Source of the DNA: Betaproteobacteria bacterium RBG_16_58_11
Lineage (GTDB): Bacteria; Pseudomonadota; Gammaproteobacteria; Burkholderiales; Thiobacteraceae
NCBI GenBank assembly: GCA_001770235.1
Contig: MEQN01000151.1
Span: 1 to 12,173, forward strand
Length of the DNA stretch: 12,173 bases
Direction: 5' to 3'
A program made the position numbers and the translations under genes. A model generated the notes under the pieces. That model saw only the letters and a program-made list of their open reading frames with translations. It did not search any database and was not told where the DNA came from. Positions 1 through 7,173 of this stretch are shown here, in pieces; positions within the stretch are counted from its first letter, which is position 1; each line of letters starts with the position of its first letter.

Positions 1-39
1 CATCGGCGGAGTATGTTTCGTAATTTATAGGTCCAGGTA

Positions 40-885
40 CTAGGCGGTCTGCTTAGCTTCCCCGGATTGGCTGGAAATGGCATAGAACATGGCCTCTTCC
101 AGCGCGTCCTTCGCTTCCTTGTACCACGGCTCGAATTCCAATGCCTTGGTGAACGCGCGCGCGGCGTCGGCGAAGCGCGTCAGCGCCATGTAAGCGAGTC
201 CCAGTTGGAAATAAAGCTCAGCATTGCCGGGGGAGAGGCCGATCGCCTCGTTGTAGCAATGCACCGCCACCTCCGGGCTGCCGATTTGGTAGCAGATCAA
301 ACCCAGGTTGACCCACGAGGCGAAGAAATCCGGCTTGAGTGTAATGGCTTTTTGATAACAAATCGCCGCCGTGGTGTTGTCGCCCAGGTTTTGGTAGGCC
401 ACGCCCAGGCCATAGTGCGCGGAGGCGAACAGGGGCTCGACCCCGATGACGATTTTGAAATGCTCGATTGCTTGCTCGAACTGGCCCAGATCGTTGCGCA
501 GCATGCCCAAATTATTCAGCGCCTCGGGAAAGCGCGGGCGAATTTGGATCGCGTCTTCGTAATGCGTCACCGCGGGTTCGAAATTTTCCAATGCGGCATG
601 CGCCCGCGCCAAGTTGTAGTGGGCAATGGCGGTGCGCTTATCCTGCGTGTTATTGCCGGCAAGCAATAAATCCAGCGCGGATTGAAAACATTCCTGCGCC
701 TGCTTGAATTCGCCTTGGCCCATCAAGCGGTTGCCGGTCTCGGTGAGCACGACGACAGAGTGGGCATTCTGCTGGTTGACCCGCAGCACGGCCTGCGCGG
801 ATCGGGATTTAGTCTTCATTTTGATGTTTACGGCAGGAATCCGCCGAAGTTGAGCGGGGCTTGAAATCGGCTGGCCCGCACCCAT
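40..885 (-). CDS. TPR-repeat protein
   Basis: The product is a soluble protein built almost entirely of tetratricopeptide repeats. About six 34-residue helix-turn-helix units run from residue 47 to 254, with the usual pattern of small residues plus Tyr/Leu (for example YNLARAHAALENF, LNNLGMLRNDLGQF, YGLGVAYQNLGD) and a Pro near the end of each unit. TPRs bind other proteins. No catalytic domain, signal peptide or membrane segment is visible, so the partner is unknown. The start is uncertain: ATG at 885 and an in-frame ATG at 819 both lack a clear Shine-Dalgarno. The 819 start gives 259 residues and would leave the region upstream free for the promoter of the divergent gene at 938. The family assignment is firm; the role is not known. 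Confidence 0.85.
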   Translation of the reverse strand: MGAGQPISSPAQLRRIPAVNIKMKTKSRSAQAVLRVNQQNAHSVVVLTETGNRLMGQGEFKQAQECFQSALDLLLAGNNTQDKRTAIAHYNLARAHAALENFEPAVTHYEDAIQIRPRFPEALNNLGMLRNDLGQFEQAIEHFKIVIGVEPLFASAHYGLGVAYQNLGDNTTAAICYQKAITLKPDFFASWVNLGLICYQIGSPEVAVHCYNEAIGLSPGNAELYFQLGLAYMALTRFADAARAFTKALEFEPWYKEAKDALEEAMFYAISSQSGEAKQTA

Positions 886-890
886 ATTTT
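861..890 (+). promoter_or_regulatory. Candidate sigma-70 promoter for the DUF3567-like gene
   Basis: TTGAAA (861-866) is followed after 18 bases by TATTTT (885-890), giving 5/6 and 4/6 matches to the -35 and -10 consensus. Transcription would start near 897, leaving a leader of about 40 bases that carries the AGAGG ribosome site. It overlaps the upstream-most possible start of the divergent TPR gene. This is inferred from sequence only. Confidence 0.35.
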
Positions 891-937
891 GTTATGACTG
901 AGCGCGATGCGCGCCCTACCGATAAGAGGTTCATGCG

Positions 938-1177
938 ATGTCAATGAATGTAGTGTTTAACAGCCCGTATTATCAAGTGCTGGAATATCCGGAGTTCAAT
1001 GCATTCGAGTTGGTGAATCACACGCGCTCGACCGGGGCGCTGATTCAAGGTGAAATGGCCAGTGTTTTACGCGCCAACCTGCAAAACTTGTTCGCTGTTG
1101 ATCCGACCGGGGAAGACGTGGACGAGATGATCGGCGGCTATGAGGCGTTGATGAATCTGCCCGTTCGCTATCACTGA
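938..1177 (+). CDS. DUF3567-like small protein
   Basis: This 79-residue cytosolic protein matches my recollection of the betaproteobacterial DUF3567 family. It has an N-terminal YNSP-like motif (FNSPYYQVLEYP), a central segment resembling GELAETFR (QGEMASVLRANLQNLF), and a C-terminal EVDE-F-LM-QPV-H-like end (DVDEMIGGYEALMNLPVRYH). The length fits the family, which is about 80-100 residues. The ATG at 938 is supported by AGAGG at 925-929, 8 bases upstream; a second in-frame ATG lies two codons later. The gene diverges from the TPR gene 52 bases away and has its own candidate promoter. The family has no known function to my knowledge. Assignment is by pattern memory, so DUF3567 is likely rather than certain. 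Confidence 0.75.
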   Translation: MSMNVVFNSPYYQVLEYPEFNAFELVNHTRSTGALIQGEMASVLRANLQNLFAVDPTGEDVDEMIGGYEALMNLPVRYH

Positions 1178-1186
1178 CCCCCTCCC

Positions 1187-1207
1187 CGGCCCGGCTAGTC
1201 CGGGCTG
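1187..1207 (+). terminator. Hairpin just after the DUF3567-like gene
   Basis: GCCCGG (1189-1194) and CCGGGC (1200-1205) form a perfect 6-bp stem around a 5-base loop. A G-T wobble and one further C-G pair extend it to 8 bp. It begins 10 bases after the stop codon, a natural place for a terminator. No T-run follows, so it is not a canonical intrinsic terminator; it may stabilise the 3' end or assist Rho-dependent ending. Confidence 0.35.
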
Positions 1208-1238
1208 CGCCATCCTGTAGTTCGGTACGCACTTCTTC

Positions 1239-1269
1239 TTGACGCCTACAGGCCAGCCAGTGCTATGAT
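1239..1269 (+). promoter_or_regulatory. Candidate extended -10 promoter for the gene at 1317
   Basis: TTGACG (1239-1244) lies 19 bases upstream of TATGAT (1264-1269). The TGC immediately before the -10 makes the extended element TGCTATGAT, which can compensate for a long spacer. Start of transcription would be near 1276, giving a leader of about 40 bases. The same TGCTATGAT string occurs upstream of the AbrB antitoxin on the other strand (7477-7485). Confidence 0.5.
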
Positions 1270-1316
1270 TCTCCTCACTATTAGCCGGGTGAACGGCTTG
1301 CCACGTTTGGGGATCT

Positions 1317-1688
1317 ATGAAGCTGGAATACAACTACCGTATCGGGCAGCAGGGCATCGAGTTTTCGATGGTGGATGGCCTTGATGATGAAATGGATTTC
1401 GAAGGCACCGCCGAGCAAAAATCGACCGTGCAGCGCTACATCATGCAGGCTTGGCAAGACGCGATTAACAAGTCTTCGGGCAGTCCGGATGAAATCCGCG
1501 AATTACTGGCCACGCCCGAAGGCCAAGTCCTGTTGCAGACCCGCGCCCGTGACTACTTGGCGGAAATCCTGGCCGACTTTCCGCCCGAACTGGATCGGCG
1601 CACAACAGCCGACCGGCGCGACCATCATGCGCGCCCGCGCGATAAATCCGGCGACCGGCGTTATTCCAAGAAGCGCAAGAGTTCCTGA
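1317..1688 (+). CDS. Uncharacterised protein with basic C-terminal tail
   Basis: I do not recognise this 123-residue protein. Residues 1-92 are acidic to neutral and look folded, beginning MKLEYNYRIGQQGIEFSMVDG and continuing with helix-like segments around STVQRYIMQAWQDAI and DEIRELLATPEGQVLLQTRARDYLAEIL. From about residue 93 the chain is a strongly basic, probably disordered tail rich in Arg, Lys, Asp and His that ends KKRKSS, which suggests contact with nucleic acid or ribosomes. This is inference. GGGGA (1309-1313) sits only 3 bases from the ATG, so the ribosome site is weak. It has its own promoter candidate and converges with the AAA+ gene, with 6 bases between the stop codons. Synonymous codons look GC-rich as in its neighbours, and the frame is long and clean, so it is probably a real gene. 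Confidence 0.7.
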   Translation: MKLEYNYRIGQQGIEFSMVDGLDDEMDFEGTAEQKSTVQRYIMQAWQDAINKSSGSPDEIRELLATPEGQVLLQTRARDYLAEILADFPPELDRRTTADRRDHHARPRDKSGDRRYSKKRKSS

Positions 1689-1694
1689 CCCGGT

Positions 1695-2669
1695 TTAACT
1701 GCAAAACCCGATCTTGGCTTTGCGCTTGGCCAAGCGATCCAAATCCAAATCCTTCAGCGTGAGATAGTCGCGGCCGTCGAGCTTGGCATTGCCGAAGGCA
1801 TCCAGCAGCACTTTGCGTATATCGCGCGGCGGCACATTCACCAGCGTTTCCAGCACTTCCTCTTCCAATAGTTCAGGTTCGAATCCCCAGCTATGCTCGG
1901 ACACGATCTCCGCGTACAAAGCGCGCGCGATGCGCATCGCCCCTTCGCGGTCCGGACGCCCGATGGCATAAACATTCATGCGGTTGAGAATCGGCTCCGG
2001 AATCGCGCCTTCATCATTCGCGGTCGCAATCCACAGAATATGGCTGGCATTCAGCGGCACTTCGAGAAACTCATCCTTAAAATGCCGCGCGGTATCCTTC
2101 TCCAGCAGGGAATACAGCGCACCCATCGGGTCGTAGCGCGCATCGCCGCCGGCCTTGTCCACCTCGTCCAGCGCGATCAGGGGATTGGCGTATTCGCCGT
2201 CCACCAGCGATTGCGCGACCTTGCCGGGCTTGGAATTCATCCATTGCGAGGAGGCGCCGGAGAGGATCCAACCCGCCGTTAATGAACTCATGGACACAAA
2301 CTCAAACCCGGTGCCAAGCACTTGCGCCAAACACTTGGCGAAATGCGTTTTACCCAAACCCGGCTCGCCCAGCAGCAATATCGGCATGAAATACACCGGT
2401 TCCTGGCCGGAGATGGCGAGCGTGGTGTGCTTCTTGATATCGTCGATGACTGGCTTGAAATTAGGGCAGGCGTCGTACAAGGCATCGATGCCGTCGGTCG
2501 AGGAGGGCCGCACCAGATAGCGATCGCCGCCGCGCTCGCGCATCTTTTCGTACAGCGCCTTGAGCGGTTCGTTCTTGCTGGGCGACGCCGCCTCCATGGC
2601 GCGATCGACTTCGGCCAGGCTATACACGGACTTGATATCCGCCAACGGGATGTGACAGGGCGTATTCAT
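1695..2669 (-). CDS. Lon-like AAA+ ATPase without protease domain
   Basis: This 324-residue cytosolic AAA+ ATPase resembles the ATPase module of Lon. In order it shows Walker A GEPGLGKT (101-108), Walker B LIALDEVDK (164-172), a Lon-like stretch LLEKDTARHFKDEFLEV (188-204), sensor 1 ATAN (215-218), an arginine-finger candidate in LNRM (Arg230), and a sensor-2 region PPRDIRK (280-286). The chain ends about 38 residues later, so the Lon Ser-Lys protease domain and the long Lon N-domain are absent. Residues 1-95 are unassigned. The start at 2669 is chosen because AGGAGG stands 5 bases upstream; the frame stays open to 2849, but that extension would run into metX. It diverges from metX across 109 bases. 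It probably remodels or unfolds a protein or complex; the substrate is unknown. All nucleotide-handling motifs look intact. Confidence 0.85.
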   Translation of the reverse strand: MNTPCHIPLADIKSVYSLAEVDRAMEAASPSKNEPLKALYEKMRERGGDRYLVRPSSTDGIDALYDACPNFKPVIDDIKKHTTLAISGQEPVYFMPILLLGEPGLGKTHFAKCLAQVLGTGFEFVSMSSLTAGWILSGASSQWMNSKPGKVAQSLVDGEYANPLIALDEVDKAGGDARYDPMGALYSLLEKDTARHFKDEFLEVPLNASHILWIATANDEGAIPEPILNRMNVYAIGRPDREGAMRIARALYAEIVSEHSWGFEPELLEEEVLETLVNVPPRDIRKVLLDAFGNAKLDGRDYLTLKDLDLDRLAKRKAKIGFCS

Positions 2670-2741
2670 GTTTGCCTCCTGCAAGATGCTGCTGAGTTGA
2701 TTAGCGGCGCGCGGGGCGGATTCCTTGAGTGTGAATGAGGA

Positions 2742-2747
2742 TATAAT
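2742..2747 (+). promoter_or_regulatory. -10 box of the metXW promoter
   Basis: A perfect TATAAT lies 31 bases upstream of the metX GTG. No good -35 exists at 16-18 bases (the 17-base position is GATTCC), so strength probably depends on an activator. Transcription would start near 2754, giving a leader of about 25 bases. I see no clear riboswitch in that short leader. Confidence 0.5.
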
Positions 2748-2778
2748 GCGGCCCAATAAGCCTGATTGATAAATAGCC

Positions 2779-3927
2779 GTGCATTCCCCCGATCTCACTT
2801 CCGTCGGCATCGTCACGCCGCAGACCGCGCGCTTCGATACGCCCATCAAGCTGCGCAGCGGCGCCGTGCTCGATCGCTACGAACTCGTTTTTGAGACCTA
2901 CGGACAGCTCAACGCCGATAAAAACAACGCCGTGCTGGTTTGCCATGCGCTGTCCGGCAATCACCATGTCGCGGGCTTTCATTCGGAACACGACAAACGC
3001 CCCGGCTGGTGGGACACCATGATCGGCCCCGGCAAGCCGATCGACACCAATAAATTTTTTGTCATCGGTCTGAACAATCTCGGCGGCTGCCATGGCTCGA
3101 CCGGGCCTTCCAGCCTCGATCCGGCGACCGGCCAACCCTATGGCGCGCGCTTTCCCCTGGTGACGGTGGATGATTGGGTCGAAACCCAAGCGCGCCTTGC
3201 CGACCGCCTGGGCATCCAACAATTCGCGGCGGTGGTCGGCGGCAGCCTCGGCGGCATGCAGGCGCTGCAATGGAGCATTACCTACCCGGAGCGGATACGG
3301 CATGCGCTGGTGATTGCCGCCGCGCCCAAGCTTACCGCGCAAAACATCGCGTTCAACGACGTCGCGCGCCAGGCGATTCTGACCGACCCGGATTTTCATG
3401 GTGGCGATTACTACGCGCATAAAGTTGTGCCCAAACGCGGCTTGCGCCTCGCGCGCATGCTCGGCCACATTACTTATCTCTCGGACGATGTGATGGGCAG
3501 CAAATTCGGCCGCATGCTGCGCGCCGGCGCGTTCCAGTACGGCTACGACGTCGAGTTCGAGATCGAATCCTACTTGCGCTATCAAGGCGACAAATTTGCC
3601 GAGAGCTTCGATGCGAATACCTATCTGCTCATGACCAAGGCGCTGGATTATTTCGACCCGACCCACCATCACAACGAGGGTTTGCTGGCACAGGCGCTAC
3701 AGCCGGTGAAAGCCGGTTTTCTGATCGTCTCGTTCACTACCGACTGGCGCTTTGCGCCAGAGCGCTCGCGCGAGATCGTCAAGGCGCTGCTGGATAACGA
3801 GCGCGACGTGACCTATGCCGAAATCACTTCCAGCCACGGTCACGATGCCTTCTTGATGGTCGATCCCTACTACCACGACCTGGTGCGCGCCTACATGCAA
3901 CGCATCGATCTGGGAGACGCCGCATGA
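2779..3927 (+). CDS. metX: Homoserine O-acyltransferase MetX
   Basis: MetX activates homoserine by acylating its hydroxyl group, the committed step of methionine synthesis in the cytosol. The 382-residue alpha/beta-hydrolase has the family oxyanion region [15 protein letters not shown] (98-112), the nucleophile Ser156 in GGSLGGMQ, Asp322 in FTTDW and His355 in HGHDAF, so the catalytic triad is complete. Length is normal. The start is GTG at 2779; the protein then reads into the expected SVGIVTPQ motif at residue 8, although no Shine-Dalgarno is visible. The stop overlaps metW by ATGA. Proteobacterial MetX enzymes with Arg two residues after the catalytic Asp (here Arg324) are, as I recall, succinyl-CoA users, so this may be a homoserine O-succinyltransferase despite the metX name. 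The family is certain, the acyl donor inferred. Confidence 0.96.
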   Translation: MHSPDLTSVGIVTPQTARFDTPIKLRSGAVLDRYELVFETYGQLNADKNNAVLVCHALSGNHHVAGFHSEHDKRPGWWDTMIGPGKPIDTNKFFVIGLNNLGGCHGSTGPSSLDPATGQPYGARFPLVTVDDWVETQARLADRLGIQQFAAVVGGSLGGMQALQWSITYPERIRHALVIAAAPKLTAQNIAFNDVARQAILTDPDFHGGDYYAHKVVPKRGLRLARMLGHITYLSDDVMGSKFGRMLRAGAFQYGYDVEFEIESYLRYQGDKFAESFDANTYLLMTKALDYFDPTHHHNEGLLAQALQPVKAGFLIVSFTTDWRFAPERSREIVKALLDNERDVTYAEITSSHGHDAFLMVDPYYHDLVRAYMQRIDLGDAA

Positions 3928-4535
3928 ATGCGCAGATGATGGCGCACGCACGCCAGCGCGCGGATTTCGAGACGATCGCCGGGTGGGTACAATCCGGCGC
4001 GAAGGTACTCGACCTCGGCTGCGGCGACGGTAGCTTGCTGCGCTATTTGAAAGAGGAGCGCAAGGTCTGGGGTTATGGCGTGGAAATCGCCGACGAAAAA
4101 ATCTTGGCTTGCGCGAAAAACGGTGTGAACGTGATTCAGACCGATTTGGAATCCGGCCTCTCCGGCTTCGAGTCCGGTTCATTCGATTACGTCATCCTGT
4201 CGCAGACCTTGCAATCGATGAAGCACACCGAGCGCATCATGCAGGAAATGCTGCGCGTGGGCCGCCAGGCGATCGTGACCTTCCCCAACTTCGGCTACTG
4301 GCAACACCGGCTGCAAATCATCGCCGGACGCATGCCGGTGTCGCGCGACTTGCCCTACCAATGGTACGACACGCCGAATATCCATCTATGCACACTCAAG
4401 GATTTCGAAGCCTTCTGCGCCACGTTGAACGTGCGCATTCTGGAACGCAGCGTGATCCATCGCGGGCATCAGGTTTCGGTGTTGCCGAATTTATTTGGCA
4501 GCCTCGCCGTGTATCGGGTCGAGCGGATGGGCTGA
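3924..4535 (+). CDS. metW: Methionine biosynthesis protein MetW
   Basis: MetW is a class I SAM-dependent methyltransferase-fold protein that almost always accompanies MetX in proteobacteria and is needed for MetX-dependent methionine synthesis, probably as its partner. The 203-residue chain shows the SAM-binding motif [10 protein letters not shown] (28-36), a following acidic region GVEIADEKI, and MetW-typical [12 protein letters not shown] and [15 protein letters not shown] segments. The ATG at 3924 overlaps the metX stop (ATGA) and has GGGAG (3912-3916) 7 bases upstream, so the two genes are translationally coupled. Two further in-frame ATGs follow within five codons. The gene ends just before the first long palindrome at 4546. 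I see no missing motif. Confidence 0.95.
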   Translation: MNAQMMAHARQRADFETIAGWVQSGAKVLDLGCGDGSLLRYLKEERKVWGYGVEIADEKILACAKNGVNVIQTDLESGLSGFESGSFDYVILSQTLQSMKHTERIMQEMLRVGRQAIVTFPNFGYWQHRLQIIAGRMPVSRDLPYQWYDTPNIHLCTLKDFEAFCATLNVRILERSVIHRGHQVSVLPNLFGSLAVYRVERMG

Positions 4536-4545
4536 ATTCTTTTTG

Positions 4546-4619
4546 CACCACGGAGTACACAGAGGACACGGAGTAAAAACTTTTCGTATTACTCCGTGTC
4601 CTCTGTGTACTCCGTGGTG
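4546..4619. repeat. Long palindromic repeat, copy 1
   Basis: A perfect inverted repeat has 31-bp arms at 4546-4576 and 4589-4619 around a 12-base loop. The core reads ACCACGGAGTACACAGAGG and then ACACGGAG. It lies between the convergent metW and TauE-like genes, 10 bases after the metW stop and 14 before the other stop. It would form a very stable hairpin in RNA from either strand. Elements of this CACGGAG...ACACAGAGGA type are, to my knowledge, dispersed in many environmental bacterial genomes. It may end transcription from both sides, but no T-run follows it on either strand. Confidence 0.95.
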
Positions 4620-4633
4620 AGGATTTTGCTTAC

Positions 4634-5299
4634 TTAGTTTAAGGCGCGTAGCAAGCCTGTCACACCCAGCGCGACAATCACCAACCCAGCCCCGAGCTTC
4701 ACCCCGCGCCGCGTAAGCAGCTTTTGCAACTGGCTGGCAAAGATTCCCATCAAGAGCAAATTCGGCAGCGTGCCCAGGCCAAAAGCGAGCATGGTCAAGC
4801 CGCCTTGCAGCGCACTGCCGCTCGCCAAGGCGGCGATCAGCACGCTATACACCAACCCGCATGGCAGCCAGCCCCACACCATACCCGCCGCGAACGCTTG
4901 CGGCACGCTCTGAATCGGCACCAGTTTTTTGAAGAGCGGCTGCAAGCGTTTCCACACCCCACCGCCCGCCGCTTCCAATACCAGCACGCCGGACCAGATG
5001 CCGGCCAAGTGCAGCCCCAAAGCGATCAACACCAGATTGGCGAGCACATAGAGGATTTTTTCCGCCGGGAATAATTGCGATAGAAACGCGCTGGTAGAAC
5101 CCAGCGCACCGGCAATCAAGCCAGCGATGACATAGCTCGCCAGCCGCCCGAGATTCGCAGCGAGATGATACGAGAGACGCGGGCCGCTGCCCGGCAACTG
5201 CAACGAAAACGCGCCGACGATGCCGCCGCACATGCCGACGCAATGCACCCCGCCGAGGAGGCCGATGAGGAAAAGCGCGAGCAGGTTGAATTCGGGCAT
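4634..5299 (-). CDS. TauE/SafE-like (DsbD_2-type) membrane protein
   Basis: This 221-residue inner-membrane protein has about six transmembrane segments, near residues 7-27, 47-67, 82-102, 136-158, 163-185 and 198-218. It carries the two signatures of the sulfite exporter TauE/SafE, DsbD_2-like family: GGVHCVGMCGGI (Cys20 and Cys24) in the first segment and VWGWLPCGLVYS (Cys147) in the fourth. Relatives of this kind are linked to metal or thiol handling and to cytochrome oxidase assembly; which applies here cannot be told from the sequence. The start at 5299 is the only ATG that fits the first membrane helix, but the ribosome site (GGAT about 10 bases upstream) is weak. Only 23 bases separate the start from palindrome copy 2, so any promoter lies in or beyond that element. 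Confidence 0.88.
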   Translation of the reverse strand: MPEFNLLALFLIGLLGGVHCVGMCGGIVGAFSLQLPGSGPRLSYHLAANLGRLASYVIAGLIAGALGSTSAFLSQLFPAEKILYVLANLVLIALGLHLAGIWSGVLVLEAAGGGVWKRLQPLFKKLVPIQSVPQAFAAGMVWGWLPCGLVYSVLIAALASGSALQGGLTMLAFGLGTLPNLLLMGIFASQLQKLLTRRGVKLGAGLVIVALGVTGLLRALN

Positions 5300-5322
5300 G
5301 GCAACTTATCCAAAAATCTTGC

Positions 5323-5396
5323 ACCACGGAGTACACAGAGGACACGGAGGTAAAAATGATTCGGCTTTCCTCCGTGTCCTCTGTGTACTCCGTGGT
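5323..5396. repeat. Long palindromic repeat, copy 2
   Basis: A perfect inverted repeat has 28-bp arms at 5323-5350 and 5369-5396 around an 18-base loop; one mismatch further out the arms extend to 5319 and 5400. The first 26 bases of the arm are identical to copy 1, and the loops share TAAAAA and TTCG but differ otherwise. It fills the gap between ampG and the TauE-like gene, and its last base touches the ampG stop codon. Read on the minus strand, ATTTTTG follows about 7 bases after the hairpin, so it could act as an imperfect terminator for ampG. Confidence 0.95.
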
Positions 5397-6764
5397 TCAA
5401 TCGTTTTTTTGATTATGTTTGGCTCCCCGCGCCACCAACCACACCAACACCAACACCGGCGCGCCGATCAGCGCGGTGCCGGTGAAAAAATTGGCCCAGC
5501 CATAGGCATCGACAAACTCGCCGGAAAAACCGGCGATGAATTTGGGCAGCAGCAGCATCACCGAGGTGAACAGCGCATATTGGGTCGCGGAATACGCCTG
5601 ATTGGTGAGGCCGGAGAGATAGGCGACGAACGCGCTGGACGCGATCCCGGCGGAGAGGTTGTCCGCCGACACGGTGAACACCAATGCGCCAACATCATGC
5701 CCGCGCCCAACCAGCCAGACGAAGAGCAGATTGGTGGCGGCGGATAAGACTGCACCTAAAAAAAGTGTGCGCATCACGCCCATGCGCATGGTCAACAGCC
5801 CGCCCAGCGCCGCACCGGCGATGGTCATGATCACGCCGTAGACTTTCGACACGGTGGCGACTTCGTCCTTGGTGAAGCCCATCTCCTGATAAAACGGATT
5901 GCTCATCACGCCCATCACCACATCGGAAATACGGTACACGGCGATCAGGGCAAGGATCAGCGCGGCCTGCCATTTAAAGCGCTGGATGAAATCGATGAAG
6001 GGCGACAGCACTGCACTGTAAAACCAGGCCGTGGCATTCAGAACGCCGCCAGATAAGCCAGCGGCTTTGAGACGTTCGCGCGCGTGGGCTTCGCGCTCGT
6101 TGGTGGCCGTGGAGATTTTTTTCTCCGGCTCGCGGATGATCAGCGTGGTGAGAATGCCGACCAGCATCAGCGCCGCCATCGCCGTGTAGGCCACTTGCCA
6201 GGGGCGGAAATCATAGGTTGCTTCCGAGGGATCGACGCTCGCCGCGATCCACAGCGCACCCGCACCCGCCGTGATCATCGCGATGCGATAGCCCGCCTGA
6301 TAAGTCGCCGCCATCGCGCCCTGCTTCTCGGTTTCCACCGCTTCGATGCGGTAGGCGTCGAGCGCGATGTCCTGCGTGGCCGAGGCGAACGCCACCGCCA
6401 ACGCCAGCCACACCGTATGCGTCAGATTCAACACAGGGTCATTATTCGCCATGCCGAACAAGGCCATCGCGATACAGATTTGCGACAGCAGCAGCCATGA
6501 CCGCCGCTGCCCCAAGCGCGCCGTCAGGATCGGCAATCTCAGCCGATCCACCAGCGGCGACCACAGAAACTTGAAGCCATACGCCAAGCCCACCCAACTC
6601 AAATGCCCGATCGTCGCGCGCGCAATCCCCGCCTCCGACAGCCAAAAAGACAGCGTGCCCAGCACCAGCAGCAGCGGCAGCCCAGCGGAAAAGCCGAGGA
6701 ACAGCATGCCGGCGACACGGGGGTGAGCGTAGACCTTGAAAGCATCGAGCCAAACTTGAGCCAT
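5397..6764 (-). CDS. ampG: AmpG-family muropeptide permease (MFS)
   Basis: This 455-residue major-facilitator transporter is predicted to import anhydro-muropeptides from the periplasm for cell-wall recycling, and so may influence beta-lactamase induction where AmpR is present. It is hydrophobic throughout with about twelve membrane segments. AmpG hallmarks are LGFSAGLPLLLVLGTLSFWL (22-41), FLWSPLVDRL (66-75), a basic loop GQRRSW, and SATQDIALDAYRIE (128-141). The length is a little below E. coli AmpG. A GGAGG 12 bases before the ATG lies inside the end of the PIN gene, whose stop is only 4 bases away, so the gene is probably translated from the toxin-antitoxin mRNA. The stop codon directly abuts palindrome copy 2. 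The substrate is inferred from the family. Confidence 0.9.
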   Translation of the reverse strand: MAQVWLDAFKVYAHPRVAGMLFLGFSAGLPLLLVLGTLSFWLSEAGIARATIGHLSWVGLAYGFKFLWSPLVDRLRLPILTARLGQRRSWLLLSQICIAMALFGMANNDPVLNLTHTVWLALAVAFASATQDIALDAYRIEAVETEKQGAMAATYQAGYRIAMITAGAGALWIAASVDPSEATYDFRPWQVAYTAMAALMLVGILTTLIIREPEKKISTATNEREAHARERLKAAGLSGGVLNATAWFYSAVLSPFIDFIQRFKWQAALILALIAVYRISDVVMGVMSNPFYQEMGFTKDEVATVSKVYGVIMTIAGAALGGLLTMRMGVMRTLFLGAVLSAATNLLFVWLVGRGHDVGALVFTVSADNLSAGIASSAFVAYLSGLTNQAYSATQYALFTSVMLLLPKFIAGFSGEFVDAYGWANFFTGTALIGAPVLVLVWLVARGAKHNQKND

Positions 6765-6768
6765 GGTG

Positions 6769-7173
6769 CTACAGAGCCTCCAGGAATTGCGCGACGGTTT
6801 GAATCACGAGACCGTCAGTCTTCTTGGGTTGATTCATGAGCGGGCCAAAATCCCAGATATCGCCGGTCAACAAGTGTGTAGCACGGCAGCCAAGGGCGGC
6901 CAGATAAATCGGGCAGTCCTTGTTGGGTAGGCCAGCGGGGCATTTGTACGAACGACTTTCCGGCCCGGTCTGAAACGTCGCTAGCAGCTTCGCAAAAGTG
7001 CCAAGCGCGGCGGGGAACTTGGCTTCCAGATTGCGTCGCGCTTCCTCGATGGCGTAGGCACTCGTGTAAAGTTTCCAGTAGCACTTGGCGCCCAGATCGA
7101 TGATCAGCGCCGCCTTCCCTTTCGGATTGTGCGCGACGGTAAACAGCGTGTTTGCGTCGAAAAACAGGCGCAT
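6769..7173 (-). CDS. PIN-domain protein, probable VapC-like toxin
   Basis: This 134-residue protein is a probable ribonuclease toxin. The PIN acidic residues are all present: Asp6 in LFFDANTLF, Glu43/Glu44 in YAIEEARRNL, Asp86 in LPNKDCPIYLAAL, and Asp105/Asp108 in LLTGDIWDFG. These would hold Mg2+ or Mn2+ and cut RNA. The gene starts at the ATG inside TAATG, sharing one base with the stop of the upstream AbrB-type gene, and has little ribosome site of its own, so it is translationally coupled to its antitoxin. The stop is 4 bases before ampG. The RNA target cannot be read from the sequence. A non-toxic PIN nuclease is possible, but the antitoxin pairing makes a toxin-antitoxin module most likely. 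Confidence 0.85.
   Translation of the reverse strand: MRLFFDANTLFTVAHNPKGKAALIIDLGAKCYWKLYTSAYAIEEARRNLEAKFPAALGTFAKLLATFQTGPESRSYKCPAGLPNKDCPIYLAALGCRATHLLTGDIWDFGPLMNQPKKTDGLVIQTVAQFLEAL

Noticed and set aside
2670..2849. N-terminal extension of the AAA+ protein by 60 residues
   Set aside because: The ATG at 2669 has an AGGAGG at ideal spacing; the extension would cross the metX start and contains the metXW -10 region.
2701..3672. A 323-codon open frame on the minus strand opposite metX
   Set aside because: It is a shadow of metX, which has all catalytic motifs. The frame has no recognisable domain and overlaps the divergent promoter region.
4546..5396. The two repeats as a CRISPR or CRISPR remnant
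   Set aside because: The units are long palindromes of about 75 bases separated by a whole gene; there are no spacers of regular length and no cas gene.
5116..5400. Open frames whose peptides contain HGVHRGHGG or TEYTEDTE
   Set aside because: These peptides are read-throughs of the long palindromes and of the TauE-like gene in other frames; such strings are a known type of spurious protein and not a conserved family.
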